This document shows, piece after piece, positions 16,850 to 26,687 of a DNA stretch of 64,000 bases. Each line of letters begins with the position of its first letter. Positions within the stretch are counted from its first letter, which is position 1. The notes beneath the pieces are model-generated. The model saw only the letters and a program-made list of their open reading frames with translations, did no database searches and was not told the DNA's origin. This DNA is from CAIZQW01 sp942493055 (GTDB lineage: Bacteria; Verrucomicrobiota; Kiritimatiellia; RFP12; UBA1067): NCBI GenBank assembly GCA_942493055.1, contig OW818680.1, positions 1,116,001 through 1,180,000 of the forward strand. Direction: 5' to 3'. The position numbers were made by a program, and so were the translations under genes.

Positions 16850-19800
16850 TTACCTCAATGAAGGCGGGCGGTTTTCGCGGGAAGCGCCCCATGTCTTGCT
16901 CGGCTCAGGCCCCATCACATATTCGAGTTTGCCGCCTGCGGCCACTTCTTCATGGGTGATCCATGCGCGGTTCAGCGGCTTGTTGTTGAGGGTCGCGGAC
17001 TGAATATAGATGTTCTTCTCGGAGTTGCCCTTCGCAATAACTGTAAAGGAGCCGCCCTTGTAGTACTTCGGATCGAGACGGATACTCACCTGCGAAAAGA
17101 CCGGGCTGGTCAACTGATAGAGTCCATCGCCGGGACACACGGGATGCAGGCCCATCGCGGCTAAGACATACCACGCTGACATCTGTCCGACATCCTCGTT
17201 GCCGCAGAGTCCGCGAACCCCTGTACCATAGGCCTTCTGGCAGATCTTGCGCGTCCACTTCTGCGTCAGCCACGGCATTCCGACGTAGTTGAAGAGAAAC
17301 GCCACATGATGGCAGGGCTCATTAGGATGGTTGTAGTAATCGTTCCAGAGAAAATCATCGGGCGTCTTATCAAAGAACGTGGTCAGCTCTTGGACAAAGT
17401 AGTCCTCCCCCATCAAGTCAATCAGCCCCTGAACATTGTGCGGCACGAACCAGCCCTGCTGATAGGGATTGCTCTCGGTGGTGCCTTGATTCTGGCCTGT
17501 TTTTTCTTTCCAGGGCGTCCATTTCGGCGTGCCGTCAGCTTCATTCCTCAGGCGGGACCGCATCCATTTCACCTCCGCGTTCCAGATGTTCGTGTAGGCC
17601 AGTGAACGTGCGTAGTAGAGAGACTGGTCGCCGCTCTTTTCAAGACTTTTTGCAAAGCGCCCCATGCACCAGTCAGAATAGGCGTATTCAAGCGTCCGCG
17701 ACATGTCCCCCGGCGTGTATCCCAAGTCGCCGTTTCCAAATTTTTCAACCGAGTTTTTGCACTGCCGATATGCCTCTTCAACGTCATAGCCGCGAATTCC
17801 TTTTTGATAAGCGTCGACAATGACTGAGACAGCCGGATTTCCCAGCATACATCCTGAGTAGGCATTCAGCAGTTCCCAACGCTCCAGGTAGTTGCGCTTG
17901 CTGAACTGCGCCATCTGCAAGAGGGAGTTGATCTCGTCGTTCACCACGTCAGGACGAATGATTGTGAGCAACGGGAACTGGCTACGGAAGACATCCCAGC
18001 CGCTGAAGATTGAGCGATAGACAAAACCGTCCGCACGGTGGGGCAGATTGTCGGCGCCGATGTACTGGCCATCGGTGTCTGAGATGCTGCGCGGATCGAT
18101 CATGCAGTGGTAGAGCGCGGTCGTAAAGATCTCGCGCTCCGCATCGGTTCCGCCTTCGCAGGCGACGCCTTTAAGCGCATCGGCCCACAGTCCGCGTGAA
18201 TGGCTCAGCACCTTGTCAAAATTGAAATCCGGGATATCGTGCGCGAGATTGGCGCGCGCGCCCTCGACGCTGACATACGAGAACCCGGCGCGTAGAAAGA
18301 CCTGCTCATCCTTCTTCGTGGCGAACTCCACATAAAATCCAGTATTCGTTCCCTCGTACGCCCGCTGCCCCTCCAACACGCGATCCTTGTCCCATACACC
18401 GAACTGTTTGATCGGCTTGCTGAAGACGGCGCTGAAGTGCTGGGTGAAGTTGACATTGCCCCCGCCGCGTCCCCAGCCGCCATCCTTGGAGGAGCAGAGC
18501 ATGAAGCCTTCGATGGTGTGATCGTCCACAATCCGGACCGATTGACGGCTGTGCATCAACCACCGCTCCTTCTGTCCGATCCGGCGCCCCAGATCGATCT
18601 GGATGCGGGCGTCCTTAGCCTCGGGATACGTGAACCGGATGATCCCGGCACGCGGCGCGGCTGTGAGTTCGGTCTTGATCCCATACCGCAACAGATCAAC
18701 GCTGTAGTAGGCTGCGGAGGCTTTCTCCTGGTCATGACTGTAGGGCGACTTCGCCTTGTCACGGTCGAGCATGCGCTCGCCAATCGTGGGCATCACTTGA
18801 AAGTTGCCGAGATCGCCATACCAGCCGATGCCGCTCATGTGGGTGAAGCTGAAGCCTTCGATGGTTGTATGGTGATGAGAGTACCCCGGACCGTTGTCGC
18901 CGCCTGTGATCGTATCCGGGCTGAGCTGGATCATGCCAAAGGGCGTGGCCGCGCCTGGAAAAGTCTTGCCGAGGCCATGTCCGCCATACCCGCCGAGCGT
19001 GATCGCACCGATCATCGGATTGATGCAGTCCACCATCTCACGTGCATGAACACCGCTTAAGGGATGATGCGTGACCGCATCCCAGGCGACTTCCTGCAAC
19101 AGCCGATTGAGTTTCTCCCTCGCTTCGGCTGGCACATTGGATTTGGAGAACAGGGCGGGCACGGGCAGGCCGACGGGACTCTTCCGGTAGATCACCGCAT
19201 AGTGGCAGTACGTCACCAGCGCACAGAGCGGCACGTTGGGATGGCCGAGCGGATCAGTAAAAAGGTCTTCCTGCGTTTTCAGCCCGGGTGCTTCACCAGC
19301 AGCAATTTTTTCGCGCAGCGCAATAACGGCCTGACCGCACGGCACAACCAGCAACACGGGCTTGCCAAGCTTCTGGTTCACGGCACGGATGAGTCCGTCC
19401 ATCTCGTCAAAATAACGCTGATGCATCGTGCGCAACGAGGTGCTGGTCGCAGCATTGTGATCCACAGTCTTGGGTTGCGGAATCCGCGGCGCGTTATAGA
19501 AGCGCGGTTCGTACTGATCAAACGGCAACCAGAATTCCTGAACCGTCACACGGATATTGGGATTCTTCTCAAAACCCAACTGCGCAAACTTCTCGACGCC
19601 GTCGTCGGGCAGGTAAATCGGCGTGAGCGTAAGCACGTCCACGCTCCCAGCTTGCAGAGCCTTCTTCGCCGCATTACTCTCGTCCTTCACATCCCAGTGA
19701 CTCAGCGATTTTGAGCCGCCAATCATTGATTTACCGACAACCACCTGATCAATGAAACCACCAGACTTTGCGATCTCGTCCAGCATGGTTGGAACATAAA

Positions 19801-19924
19801 AATGAAAACTATGCCCGCAGAAAAACAGGCGTTGCCCTTTCGTGAGCGGTTCTGTAGCCAGGAGTTGGAGTGCTGCAAGAGCAACGATCATTGACGCGAC
19901 AAAGGCAGTAATTTGATTTTTCAT
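16850..19924 (-). CDS. Secreted SGNH-like domain fused to GH92 alpha-mannosidase
   Basis: 1024 residues, larger than normal GH92 (about 750) because an extra 290-residue N-terminal domain is fused on. Residues 1-24 are a signal peptide. The extra domain begins FFCGHSFHFYVPTMLDEIAK, as in SGNH-hydrolase-like proteins. GH92 starts near CINPMIGAITLGGYGGHGLG and includes FPGAATPFGMIQLSPDT, HHTTIEGFSFTHMSGIG and, late in the protein, GNEDVGQMSAWYV, which carries the acidic catalytic residues. GH92 enzymes are calcium-dependent exo-alpha-mannosidases acting on N-glycans or mannans. The gene sits 37 nt after the cytochrome gene, in the same operon as GH20. Confidence 0.92.
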   Translation of the reverse strand: MKNQITAFVASMIVALAALQLLATEPLTKGQRLFFCGHSFHFYVPTMLDEIAKSGGFIDQVVVGKSMIGGSKSLSHWDVKDESNAAKKALQAGSVDVLTLTPIYLPDDGVEKFAQLGFEKNPNIRVTVQEFWLPFDQYEPRFYNAPRIPQPKTVDHNAATSTSLRTMHQRYFDEMDGLIRAVNQKLGKPVLLVVPCGQAVIALREKIAAGEAPGLKTQEDLFTDPLGHPNVPLCALVTYCHYAVIYRKSPVGLPVPALFSKSNVPAEAREKLNRLLQEVAWDAVTHHPLSGVHAREMVDCINPMIGAITLGGYGGHGLGKTFPGAATPFGMIQLSPDTITGGDNGPGYSHHHTTIEGFSFTHMSGIGWYGDLGNFQVMPTIGERMLDRDKAKSPYSHDQEKASAAYYSVDLLRYGIKTELTAAPRAGIIRFTYPEAKDARIQIDLGRRIGQKERWLMHSRQSVRIVDDHTIEGFMLCSSKDGGWGRGGGNVNFTQHFSAVFSKPIKQFGVWDKDRVLEGQRAYEGTNTGFYVEFATKKDEQVFLRAGFSYVSVEGARANLAHDIPDFNFDKVLSHSRGLWADALKGVACEGGTDAEREIFTTALYHCMIDPRSISDTDGQYIGADNLPHRADGFVYRSIFSGWDVFRSQFPLLTIIRPDVVNDEINSLLQMAQFSKRNYLERWELLNAYSGCMLGNPAVSVIVDAYQKGIRGYDVEEAYRQCKNSVEKFGNGDLGYTPGDMSRTLEYAYSDWCMGRFAKSLEKSGDQSLYYARSLAYTNIWNAEVKWMRSRLRNEADGTPKWTPWKEKTGQNQGTTESNPYQQGWFVPHNVQGLIDLMGEDYFVQELTTFFDKTPDDFLWNDYYNHPNEPCHHVAFLFNYVGMPWLTQKWTRKICQKAYGTGVRGLCGNEDVGQMSAWYVLAAMGLHPVCPGDGLYQLTSPVFSQVSIRLDPKYYKGGSFTVIAKGNSEKNIYIQSATLNNKPLNRAWITHEEVAAGGKLEYVMGPEPSKTWGASRENRPPSLR

Positions 19925-19961
19925 CAGTGTTTCCTTTTATAATGATTTGATCTTGGATGAT

Positions 19962-22900
19962 TTAATGAGAAAGCAAATTATCCTGTGCATTATTGTGATC
20001 TGACGGAATATACCACATTGACTTCCAGTATTTCTGATCAAGTTCATAAGGATCAACGTAAGAAGGGTTCTTGAGATCAAAATCAGGTGGCAGAGTCCCT
20101 CCACGTTTCATCTCACGCAGGTATTCGTAGCGCGGCTGGAATCCAGGCATGTCGAAGCGCTTGATCGTGTTGAGTCGTGCCTGGGCAGCCTTCAGGTGGA
20201 CGAGGATGGCCTGATAGTCAGAGTCAACCGTGTTAGTGAATACGACGGGATGCATCATTGGCTTAGGGGCTTGGCTGAGATTGATCGGAACAGGGCGCGG
20301 AGCGGGCAACACGCCCTCTGCATAACCGCCGACTTGTTTGGCAAGCGTTGCCATCAGCGCAAGTGACTTCTCCGGACGGGTGAGATTGAAGATATGGTGG
20401 CGCGACGTGCGAAAGGTTGGACGCAAAAAGCCTTCGAGATCACCATAAGCAATCTTGACCTGATCGGTAACGAATTTCGGGATAGTCCCATTATTGTGGC
20501 AACTGGCGCAGCGACGGTTCATGGCATCAATGGCGGGTTTCGTCGATGGCCACTCGTTGGCCATTTCGCGGACAGGCGCGTTGTTGCCCAACCAGCCGCC
20601 GATCTGTCCAGTACCATAGGCCGCATAAGTTCCGGCATAAGGGGTGGCAGAATCCAGCCATAGCCGGATCATCAGGCGTTCATGATCGGCAAGTTTGACG
20701 TCGTGGTGTGTCCCATTGATTTTCTTCATAAGCGGGGCTGCTCCGCTGAAAGCTTCGTAAGGCAGATCATTGCCAAGCGGTTCGCCAGATGCGTTACGCT
20801 CCCCTACCCAACCAAAACCCGCAGTGTCCTTGATCTGGCGGTGAAGCATGAGGTTGTAGTACGAGATGGAATAAGTCGGACCGTGATCCCCGCAAAGGTC
20901 AAGACTGCCAGCACGCTTGTCGGGGTTATGACACGCAACACAGTGTCGGTTGAGGATAGGCTGAATGTCTCTAGGAAAATCGAGAATTTCTGGGACATCC
21001 ACAAAAGGCTTGATTTTGCTAGGAGCCCGTTTGGAGGCAAGAGGGACAATATCGGCGGATGGAGGCATGGTACGTTCCTCATGACAACCGATGCAACTGG
21101 CGTTCTCGCCTTGCATGACTGTAATAAAGGAGCGCATCTGCTTAACAGAAAGGCCGCTCTCATCGAGAAGCGCCAAGTAGATACTGCGGCAGGAGGGCAC
21201 TTCAAAATATGCGGAGCCGTCTGGCTCAACCGGAACTGTCCCCAGAATACGGTTGATTGTCCATTTGCCGCCGTGGGCAAGCGGCGTACTTCCTCCACCG
21301 TGATAGTTGGCAGGCTTGGGGAGTTGCTCCATGACCAATAGTTTTTTGATCGAACCTGGCTTGATATCTTTTACATTACGACCTATGTAGACGCTGGTGA
21401 TGAGGAGCGTGCCCGTGTTTTTTCTCAAATCGACACGGGACGGAATAACGGGGGCGCGAATATGCGGAGCAATGAGACGAGGCTCATGAACCATCATGTT
21501 CGACTTGTAGATGCGTTTGATCTCGCCAGTCATGGAAACGGAGATAATTTCGTTTGCGCGCGCGGCCACTATCTCGGATTTGGAGATGGGAAAAGGGTCG
21601 TGGAAGCTTCCATTGACGATGCTCTTCGCCTGGGAGCGATCATCAGGTCCGTTTTTGACTTCGAGCAGAATGAGCGAGCCGATGTGTTCACCCGCGCAAT
21701 GTCCACCCTTCACAAACACTACTTTTTCGGTGTCTGGCACGGGCTTGGCATCAATGTACTCATACGTGTCAGGATGCATGTTGCCGTAATAGGCTGTGAC
21801 ACCGGTACCGTCTGGGTTCATGGACCAAAGTTGCTTGAACTGGGTGGTTGCACGATTTACGTATTCCCATCGGGTGTAGAGAATTCGTCCATCCGGCAGA
21901 ATGGCTGGGGTGGACTCCGAGTTCACGCCGGAAGAGAGCATGCGGATATTCGATCCATCGGCATCACAGCGATGGAGGATGGCGACCGGAGCATGCCAGC
22001 AGAGGACATAGCGCTTGCAACGTGAAGAACAGAAAACGATACTGCCATCGGGAAGGTAGCAGGGTTCAATATCGTCCCAGTCGCCAAACGTCAGTTGCCG
22101 CAGGCCTGTGCCGTCGAGATTTACCTCATAGAGGTTGTAATGGTGCGTCCCTCCTTTACGGTACGAGAAGAGGACTTTCCTTGCCTCATAGTGAACACAA
22201 GGATCACGGAAGGCACCACCCTTGTCCGTCATCAGCGTACGCACGACGCGAGTAGCTGGATTTAAAATAGCAAGGCGACCCCCATCAGCACCATGATGCC
22301 AGAAGTTTTCATCAAAACAGGCGTAGCCGAAGTTGGCGTAATAATGGTTGCTCAGATCTCGCCCTGGATGGCGTTCGGCAAAAAGAATCTCACCTTCAGC
22401 GGACAACTTTATCGGTGGCGGCGGTGGAGATTTTGGATGCGTATAAAAACGAGACGCAATCTGTGCATCGGATAGCGGTTGTTTCCAAAGCATCACACTG
22501 TCGAGATAGCCGACAAAACGAAACTCTTTGATATTTAAGCTTGCGGAATCGCCAATCGCCAACGGTTCTGCAGCAGCGGCATTTGCAGTCCCGTCGAACG
22601 GTACAGTCGCCACGAGCTTGCCATCGAGATAGAGCCGGAGATTCTTGAATACAGCATCGGCAACGCCAACGATCTGTTGCCAGCGGTCAGTCTCAACCGA
22701 TCCGCCCTCACATGAAACATAACTTCCGTCGGCCTGCCCGTGGAGAAAACTCGCGCGTCCCTGATGCAACGCCAGATGATAGGCATATTGCTGCTTCGAA
22801 CCCCACTTCAGCACGACCCTGTTCCATTCGGACAATCGGGCTGGATGAATCCACGCCTCAATCGTATAACTGGAGCCCAGTTGTGTGGCATCGTTAACAT

Positions 22901-23174
22901 GCGCGGCCAGATATCTAACATCCTGTGCTGTAACGCCCAACGCAACAGCCTTGCCATCGGCACCAGGTACTGCGAACGCCTCCGCGAAACGAAGTGCCCC
23001 ACCGACCGGCTTCAATCCATCCGCGTCGCCGTCAAATCTCCAGCAGACGGACGGTTCTACGTTTTGAGCAGACGGAACTACAGACTTCGTGAAATTATAG
23101 TTTTTTTCAGCGGAGGTGAATCCCGCAAACGAGAGTGCGACAAAGGCAATGAAATAGGCGGTCGTGGATTTCAT
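19962..23174 (-). CDS. Secreted LamG plus hydrazine-synthase-alpha-like multihaem protein
   Basis: 1070 residues. Residues 1-22 are a signal peptide. A LamG/concanavalin-like domain covers about 40-250 (YTIEAWIHPARLSEW, LRLYLDGKLVATVPFDG). Next is a TolB/PD40-like propeller of the hydrazine-synthase-alpha type (GDWDDIEPCYLPDGSIVFCS, ILPDGRILYTRWEYV). The C-terminal half has three c-type haem sites: C694-C697-H698, C745-C748-H749 and C889-C892-H893. The family is frequent in Planctomycetes and relatives, where most members are of unknown function; synthesis of hydrazine is not implied. Here it lies between GH20 and GH92 genes, so an oxidative or surface-binding role in glycan breakdown is an inference. 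Confidence 0.85.
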   Translation of the reverse strand: MKSTTAYFIAFVALSFAGFTSAEKNYNFTKSVVPSAQNVEPSVCWRFDGDADGLKPVGGALRFAEAFAVPGADGKAVALGVTAQDVRYLAAHVNDATQLGSSYTIEAWIHPARLSEWNRVVLKWGSKQQYAYHLALHQGRASFLHGQADGSYVSCEGGSVETDRWQQIVGVADAVFKNLRLYLDGKLVATVPFDGTANAAAAEPLAIGDSASLNIKEFRFVGYLDSVMLWKQPLSDAQIASRFYTHPKSPPPPPIKLSAEGEILFAERHPGRDLSNHYYANFGYACFDENFWHHGADGGRLAILNPATRVVRTLMTDKGGAFRDPCVHYEARKVLFSYRKGGTHHYNLYEVNLDGTGLRQLTFGDWDDIEPCYLPDGSIVFCSSRCKRYVLCWHAPVAILHRCDADGSNIRMLSSGVNSESTPAILPDGRILYTRWEYVNRATTQFKQLWSMNPDGTGVTAYYGNMHPDTYEYIDAKPVPDTEKVVFVKGGHCAGEHIGSLILLEVKNGPDDRSQAKSIVNGSFHDPFPISKSEIVAARANEIISVSMTGEIKRIYKSNMMVHEPRLIAPHIRAPVIPSRVDLRKNTGTLLITSVYIGRNVKDIKPGSIKKLLVMEQLPKPANYHGGGSTPLAHGGKWTINRILGTVPVEPDGSAYFEVPSCRSIYLALLDESGLSVKQMRSFITVMQGENASCIGCHEERTMPPSADIVPLASKRAPSKIKPFVDVPEILDFPRDIQPILNRHCVACHNPDKRAGSLDLCGDHGPTYSISYYNLMLHRQIKDTAGFGWVGERNASGEPLGNDLPYEAFSGAAPLMKKINGTHHDVKLADHERLMIRLWLDSATPYAGTYAAYGTGQIGGWLGNNAPVREMANEWPSTKPAIDAMNRRCASCHNNGTIPKFVTDQVKIAYGDLEGFLRPTFRTSRHHIFNLTRPEKSLALMATLAKQVGGYAEGVLPAPRPVPINLSQAPKPMMHPVVFTNTVDSDYQAILVHLKAAQARLNTIKRFDMPGFQPRYEYLREMKRGGTLPPDFDLKNPSYVDPYELDQKYWKSMWYIPSDHNNAQDNLLSH

Positions 23175-23210
23175 AACAATAGAGTTAAATTTTGAGATTG
23201 CTCCTCACAA

Positions 23211-25373
23211 CTAGGGTTTTACTTCGTCCGGAGGCATCGCCCGATCCATGACACGCAGATGACGCACCGCACCAACAAAGGAATTCTCTGGATCCGGTGA
23301 ACCCAGCCTCATCAGCGGGCAAAGGGCTTGCATGCCGTGGCTCTTAATCATCTTGCCGTCCATGTAGAGCGTGGTTTTCCGTTTCTCCGCGACGACCGTG
23401 ATTTTAACCCATTCGCCAAGCGGCAATGGCATTTCACTGTACACGCGGCTGTTCTCCGGCCCCATCGTCGTATCCACAGGTGTGGGATTATCCTTCGTCC
23501 AGTTGCCGGTGGCACGGGCAAGTCCGAACCCTTTGCGCACAACCTTCTCGAATTTCTCTTTGCCACGGGCAGCCTCGGCATCATTGACAACCTTCCTGCG
23601 GTCGTTCCATTCATAACTGTCGCTGATTTCCGCCAGCTTTGATGAAAGAATCACCCCGCGGCCATTCGCTTCGTCCTTGCGGACTTCCATGGTCAGTGTC
23701 CAGGGGAATTCAAGATCAGCGCGAAGTGCGCCATCCAGAGGAAGCGCTACAGACGGCATGTTCTTTTTCAGTTCAATAACTTCGGGCTTGTCGAGCACGA
23801 CACCGTCTACGGAGGGCAGACGTTCGAGTGCCGTAACCCCCGGCACCTTCTCTAACGGCGCAGCACGCTCAAGAAAAGCTTTGTAGTTCACCGACCCCAT
23901 TTTTCCCCACAGCGTTTCAGAAACAGGACGAATCGTCTCAAAAGTCTCTCCAGCGATCTCTGTCATCGTCCATCCGGTCGGCCCCTGTCCGCACCAGACA
24001 TGCAACTTCGCACCCAGGAAGCCCGGCGCATCCATCGGCGGATTGACCTTGCCAAAATGGTTGGGCTTCCATCTCTCGTAGACCCCTGCGTTGTTGACAC
24101 CGTAAACCGGCCGGCCCGAGGTCAGATAGGTGACACCCTGATTGGAATTGATGACCTTGTGTCCGCGCTTGAGGTAGGCCAGCGTATCAAAACAGCCCCA
24201 CCACATGTCCACCACAACCGTAGGATCGACCTCCGTTGCTCCGCTGACATGTTCCCATCCATCCCACACGACACACTCCTTGCCTTTGGAACGGATATGT
24301 TTATTCATCTCGTTGATGAATGCACGAAAATTCTCGCCCGTTTTATTTTTTTGGTCAGCATCCTTGTAGTTCACACGGTATTCATCGGTTCCGATGTGCA
24401 TATAGGGCGAGTCGAAAACGGGAATCATCTCATCGATAAGTTCCTTCATCCGCGGCAACAGCGCGGGATTGTTGACATCCAAGGCGCCAAGCGCCGCGCT
24501 GCCGGTGTTCATTGCGGCCCTGTCCGTCGGGTTATTAACCCATGCAAGCTCAGGCCAATACATGCAGAGTCCAGCGGCATGCCCCGGCATATCGATTTCG
24601 GGAAGGATCATGATACCCATTGCCGCAGCATAGTCCTGAAACTCGCGAAGTTCTTTCTTGGAGTAAAAGCAGTCTTTCGATGTGAGCCCCGGGAATTTAT
24701 CGCACTGCACACGGAATCCCGCGTAACGGTTATCAAACGAGTTGTCAGAGAGGTGCAGATGGAGGGTGTTCATCTTATACCACCCCAGAATGCGCAGATA
24801 GTCGTAGAGCGTGGTGATGGGGAAGGCCTTGCGTCCCACATCAAGCATCAGTATGCGCATTTTTGTAACAGGCGCATCCACGATCCGACCACAGGGGATC
24901 TCCTTCTTCCCGCCTGAAACAAACAGGTGGAGAAGCGAGCGCGTGCCAGCATAGATCCCGCCCCTGTCATGCGCGAGCAGAACAACGCCCTCCTTCGAAA
25001 CCTCCACTGAATAGGCTTGCTCCTCGATCATTCCCTCACCTACATTGAAGGGATCTTTCGTCAGGGTCATCCGAATGCAGGGTGTGCCCGCTGACTTTTC
25101 GGCTATGAGAATCCTAGGACGTTCCATTCCTAAAAGTGCCATGTCTTCTTGAACTATCACAGCCGTGGGGCGTAGCACTTTTTCATCAGTCGCTGAAATG
25201 ATAATGGGGAATCCTCTCATATCCACAAAACCCGTTCCTTCCTTCCATTGCTGAACAGCAGGAATGATAGAGAAAACTGGATTCTTAGAAGGTGCAGCAT
25301 TTGTTCCCTGGCAAAAGCCTGATGTGGACGCCACAATGACAAGACCACTGATGACAGCTCGCGTGACAGACAT
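23211..25373 (-). CDS. Secreted GH20 beta-N-acetylhexosaminidase with C-terminal LamG-like domain
   Basis: 720 residues with an N-terminal signal peptide. A GH20b-type domain (about 35-165) precedes the (beta/alpha)8 barrel with KMNTLHLHLSDN, LPEIDMPGHA and the catalytic pair D330-E331 (HIGTDEYRV), which acts by substrate-assisted hydrolysis of terminal GlcNAc or GalNAc. After the barrel (about 540) a beta-rich region resembling LamG follows (WVKITVVAEKRKTTLYMDGK, VGAVRHLRVMDRAM). It is the first gene of the minus-strand operon GH20, HZS-like, GH92, TIM barrel. Its promoter should lie in 25374-25570, shared with rsgA. Confidence 0.93.
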   Translation of the reverse strand: MSVTRAVISGLVIVASTSGFCQGTNAAPSKNPVFSIIPAVQQWKEGTGFVDMRGFPIIISATDEKVLRPTAVIVQEDMALLGMERPRILIAEKSAGTPCIRMTLTKDPFNVGEGMIEEQAYSVEVSKEGVVLLAHDRGGIYAGTRSLLHLFVSGGKKEIPCGRIVDAPVTKMRILMLDVGRKAFPITTLYDYLRILGWYKMNTLHLHLSDNSFDNRYAGFRVQCDKFPGLTSKDCFYSKKELREFQDYAAAMGIMILPEIDMPGHAAGLCMYWPELAWVNNPTDRAAMNTGSAALGALDVNNPALLPRMKELIDEMIPVFDSPYMHIGTDEYRVNYKDADQKNKTGENFRAFINEMNKHIRSKGKECVVWDGWEHVSGATEVDPTVVVDMWWGCFDTLAYLKRGHKVINSNQGVTYLTSGRPVYGVNNAGVYERWKPNHFGKVNPPMDAPGFLGAKLHVWCGQGPTGWTMTEIAGETFETIRPVSETLWGKMGSVNYKAFLERAAPLEKVPGVTALERLPSVDGVVLDKPEVIELKKNMPSVALPLDGALRADLEFPWTLTMEVRKDEANGRGVILSSKLAEISDSYEWNDRRKVVNDAEAARGKEKFEKVVRKGFGLARATGNWTKDNPTPVDTTMGPENSRVYSEMPLPLGEWVKITVVAEKRKTTLYMDGKMIKSHGMQALCPLMRLGSPDPENSFVGAVRHLRVMDRAMPPDEVKP

Positions 25374-25512
25374 TGATTATTCCTTGTTATACGCTAAACA
25401 TCCATCTTCCCATGCCAGATGAAAAACGCTTATCGTGAAAAATTGTTATACTAAATAAGCAGATATTGATCGCAAAGTCAACCAGCAACATCCCGGTTCC
25501 CCGGGTGCGGAC

Positions 25513-25541
25513 TTGCCTACATAAGACAAACGCGCTATATT
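25513..25541 (+). promoter_or_regulatory. Candidate sigma-70 promoter for rsgA
   Basis: TTGCCT at 25513-25518 and TATATT at 25536-25541 are separated by exactly 17 nt, which would give a start about 25 nt upstream of the rsgA ATG. Recognised by eye only. Confidence 0.45.
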
Positions 25542-25570
25542 ATGACACGTGAATTTACAAATGGACATGA

Positions 25571-26641
25571 ATGAAACAACAACACACTGAATTGATTCGA
25601 CTTGGATGGAATGAGTGGTTCGAAGAGAGGTCAGAAACCGAGTCTGATGACACCCTTGCCCGGGTTGTTGCGGTTGATCGCAACTCGTTGCTGCTCATGA
25701 ATCAAAACGAAACCTTCCGGGCAAAGCTGGCAGGCAGTTACATCTATCAACACCACCTTTTGCAGGAACTCCCCGGTGTCGGGGACTGGGTGCGTGTGGA
25801 AAGAAACAAAGCTGAAGAGGTAGGGCTGGTCCATACGCTTCTGGAGCGAAGGACCCTTCTGCGGCGAAAACAGGCCGGAGAGTCCAGCGATTATCAGATG
25901 ATCGCGGCAAACATCGATTATGTGATGATTGTCCAGTCATGCCATTCCGACTTCAACCTCAAGCGGCTCGAACGTTATCTCGTGATGGTGCGGGAGGGCG
26001 GGGCTGAACCCTGCATCCTGCTGGCGAAGACGGACTTGGTCGCGCCAGAGGTTCTCGCTTCCCAGGTGGCAGAGATCCGCGCTGCCGGTATCACCGTGCC
26101 GGTGCTGACCTTGAGCAATGTCACGCGCGAAGGCATTGAGGAGTTTAATCGGACGCTGCAGCCAGCAAAGACCTATTGCTTCGTGGGCTCTTCAGGGGTC
26201 GGCAAGAGCACGATCATCAACCAACTGCTCGGACATGAAATGCTCCTGACCGGGGATCTCAGCGAGACCGGCGAGGGCATGCATACGACCGTCCGCCGGG
26301 AACTGATCATCCTCAACAATGGCTCCTTGGTCATTGACAACCCCGGCATGCGGGAGTTCGGACTTTTTGGAAGTAGAAACGGGATAGGCGAGAGCTTTTC
26401 CGACATCACCCGACTCGCCTCCGGTTGCCGTTACAGTGATTGCAGTCATACAAACGAGCCGATCTGCGCTGTACGCGAGGCCGTGAAAGCAGGCGTGATC
26501 ACTCAGGAACACTACGACAACTTCATCAAGCTCAGCGGAGAGTCCAAGTTTAACCAGATGTCGTATGCCGAGAAGCGCAAGAAAGATCGCGCCTTTGGAA
26601 AGTTCATCAAGTCCGCCAAGAAGGACCTCAAGAAAAAGTGA
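25571..26641 (+). CDS. rsgA: Ribosome small-subunit-dependent GTPase RsgA
   Basis: 356 residues. It has the circularly permuted GTPase order: an OB-fold (about 40-110), then G4 AKTD, G1 P-loop GSSGVGKST at 206-214 and G3 DNPG, with a late zinc knuckle GCRYSDCSHTNEPIC. RsgA is a late 30S maturation factor that checks the decoding centre. The basic tail (KSAKKDLKKK) is typical. The TGA stop (26639-26641) lies inside the first heptads of a period-7 array that continues downstream. Confidence 0.95.
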   Translation: MKQQHTELIRLGWNEWFEERSETESDDTLARVVAVDRNSLLLMNQNETFRAKLAGSYIYQHHLLQELPGVGDWVRVERNKAEEVGLVHTLLERRTLLRRKQAGESSDYQMIAANIDYVMIVQSCHSDFNLKRLERYLVMVREGGAEPCILLAKTDLVAPEVLASQVAEIRAAGITVPVLTLSNVTREGIEEFNRTLQPAKTYCFVGSSGVGKSTIINQLLGHEMLLTGDLSETGEGMHTTVRRELIILNNGSLVIDNPGMREFGLFGSRNGIGESFSDITRLASGCRYSDCSHTNEPICAVREAVKAGVITQEHYDNFIKLSGESKFNQMSYAEKRKKDRAFGKFIKSAKKDLKKK

Positions 26642-26675
26642 AAAGTGGGGACTGGAAACTCGAAACTTGAAACTT
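26634..26675 (+). repeat. Period-7 array spanning the rsgA stop codon
   Basis: Six heptads in register: AAAAGTG, AAAAGTG, GGGACTG, GAAACTC, GAAACTT, GAAACTT, immediately followed by GGAGA, which serves as the Shine-Dalgarno of the next gene. ACT recurs at 26651, 26658, 26665 and 26672. The first heptad encodes the last residues and contains most of the stop codon of rsgA. Confidence 0.75.
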
Positions 26676-26687
26676 GGAGAATATGCA

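Noticed and set aside
19962..23174. Anammox hydrazine synthase
   Set aside because: Only a domain-level likeness to the alpha subunit is seen; no beta/gamma subunits or other anammox genes are nearby, and such domains are widespread in PVC bacteria.
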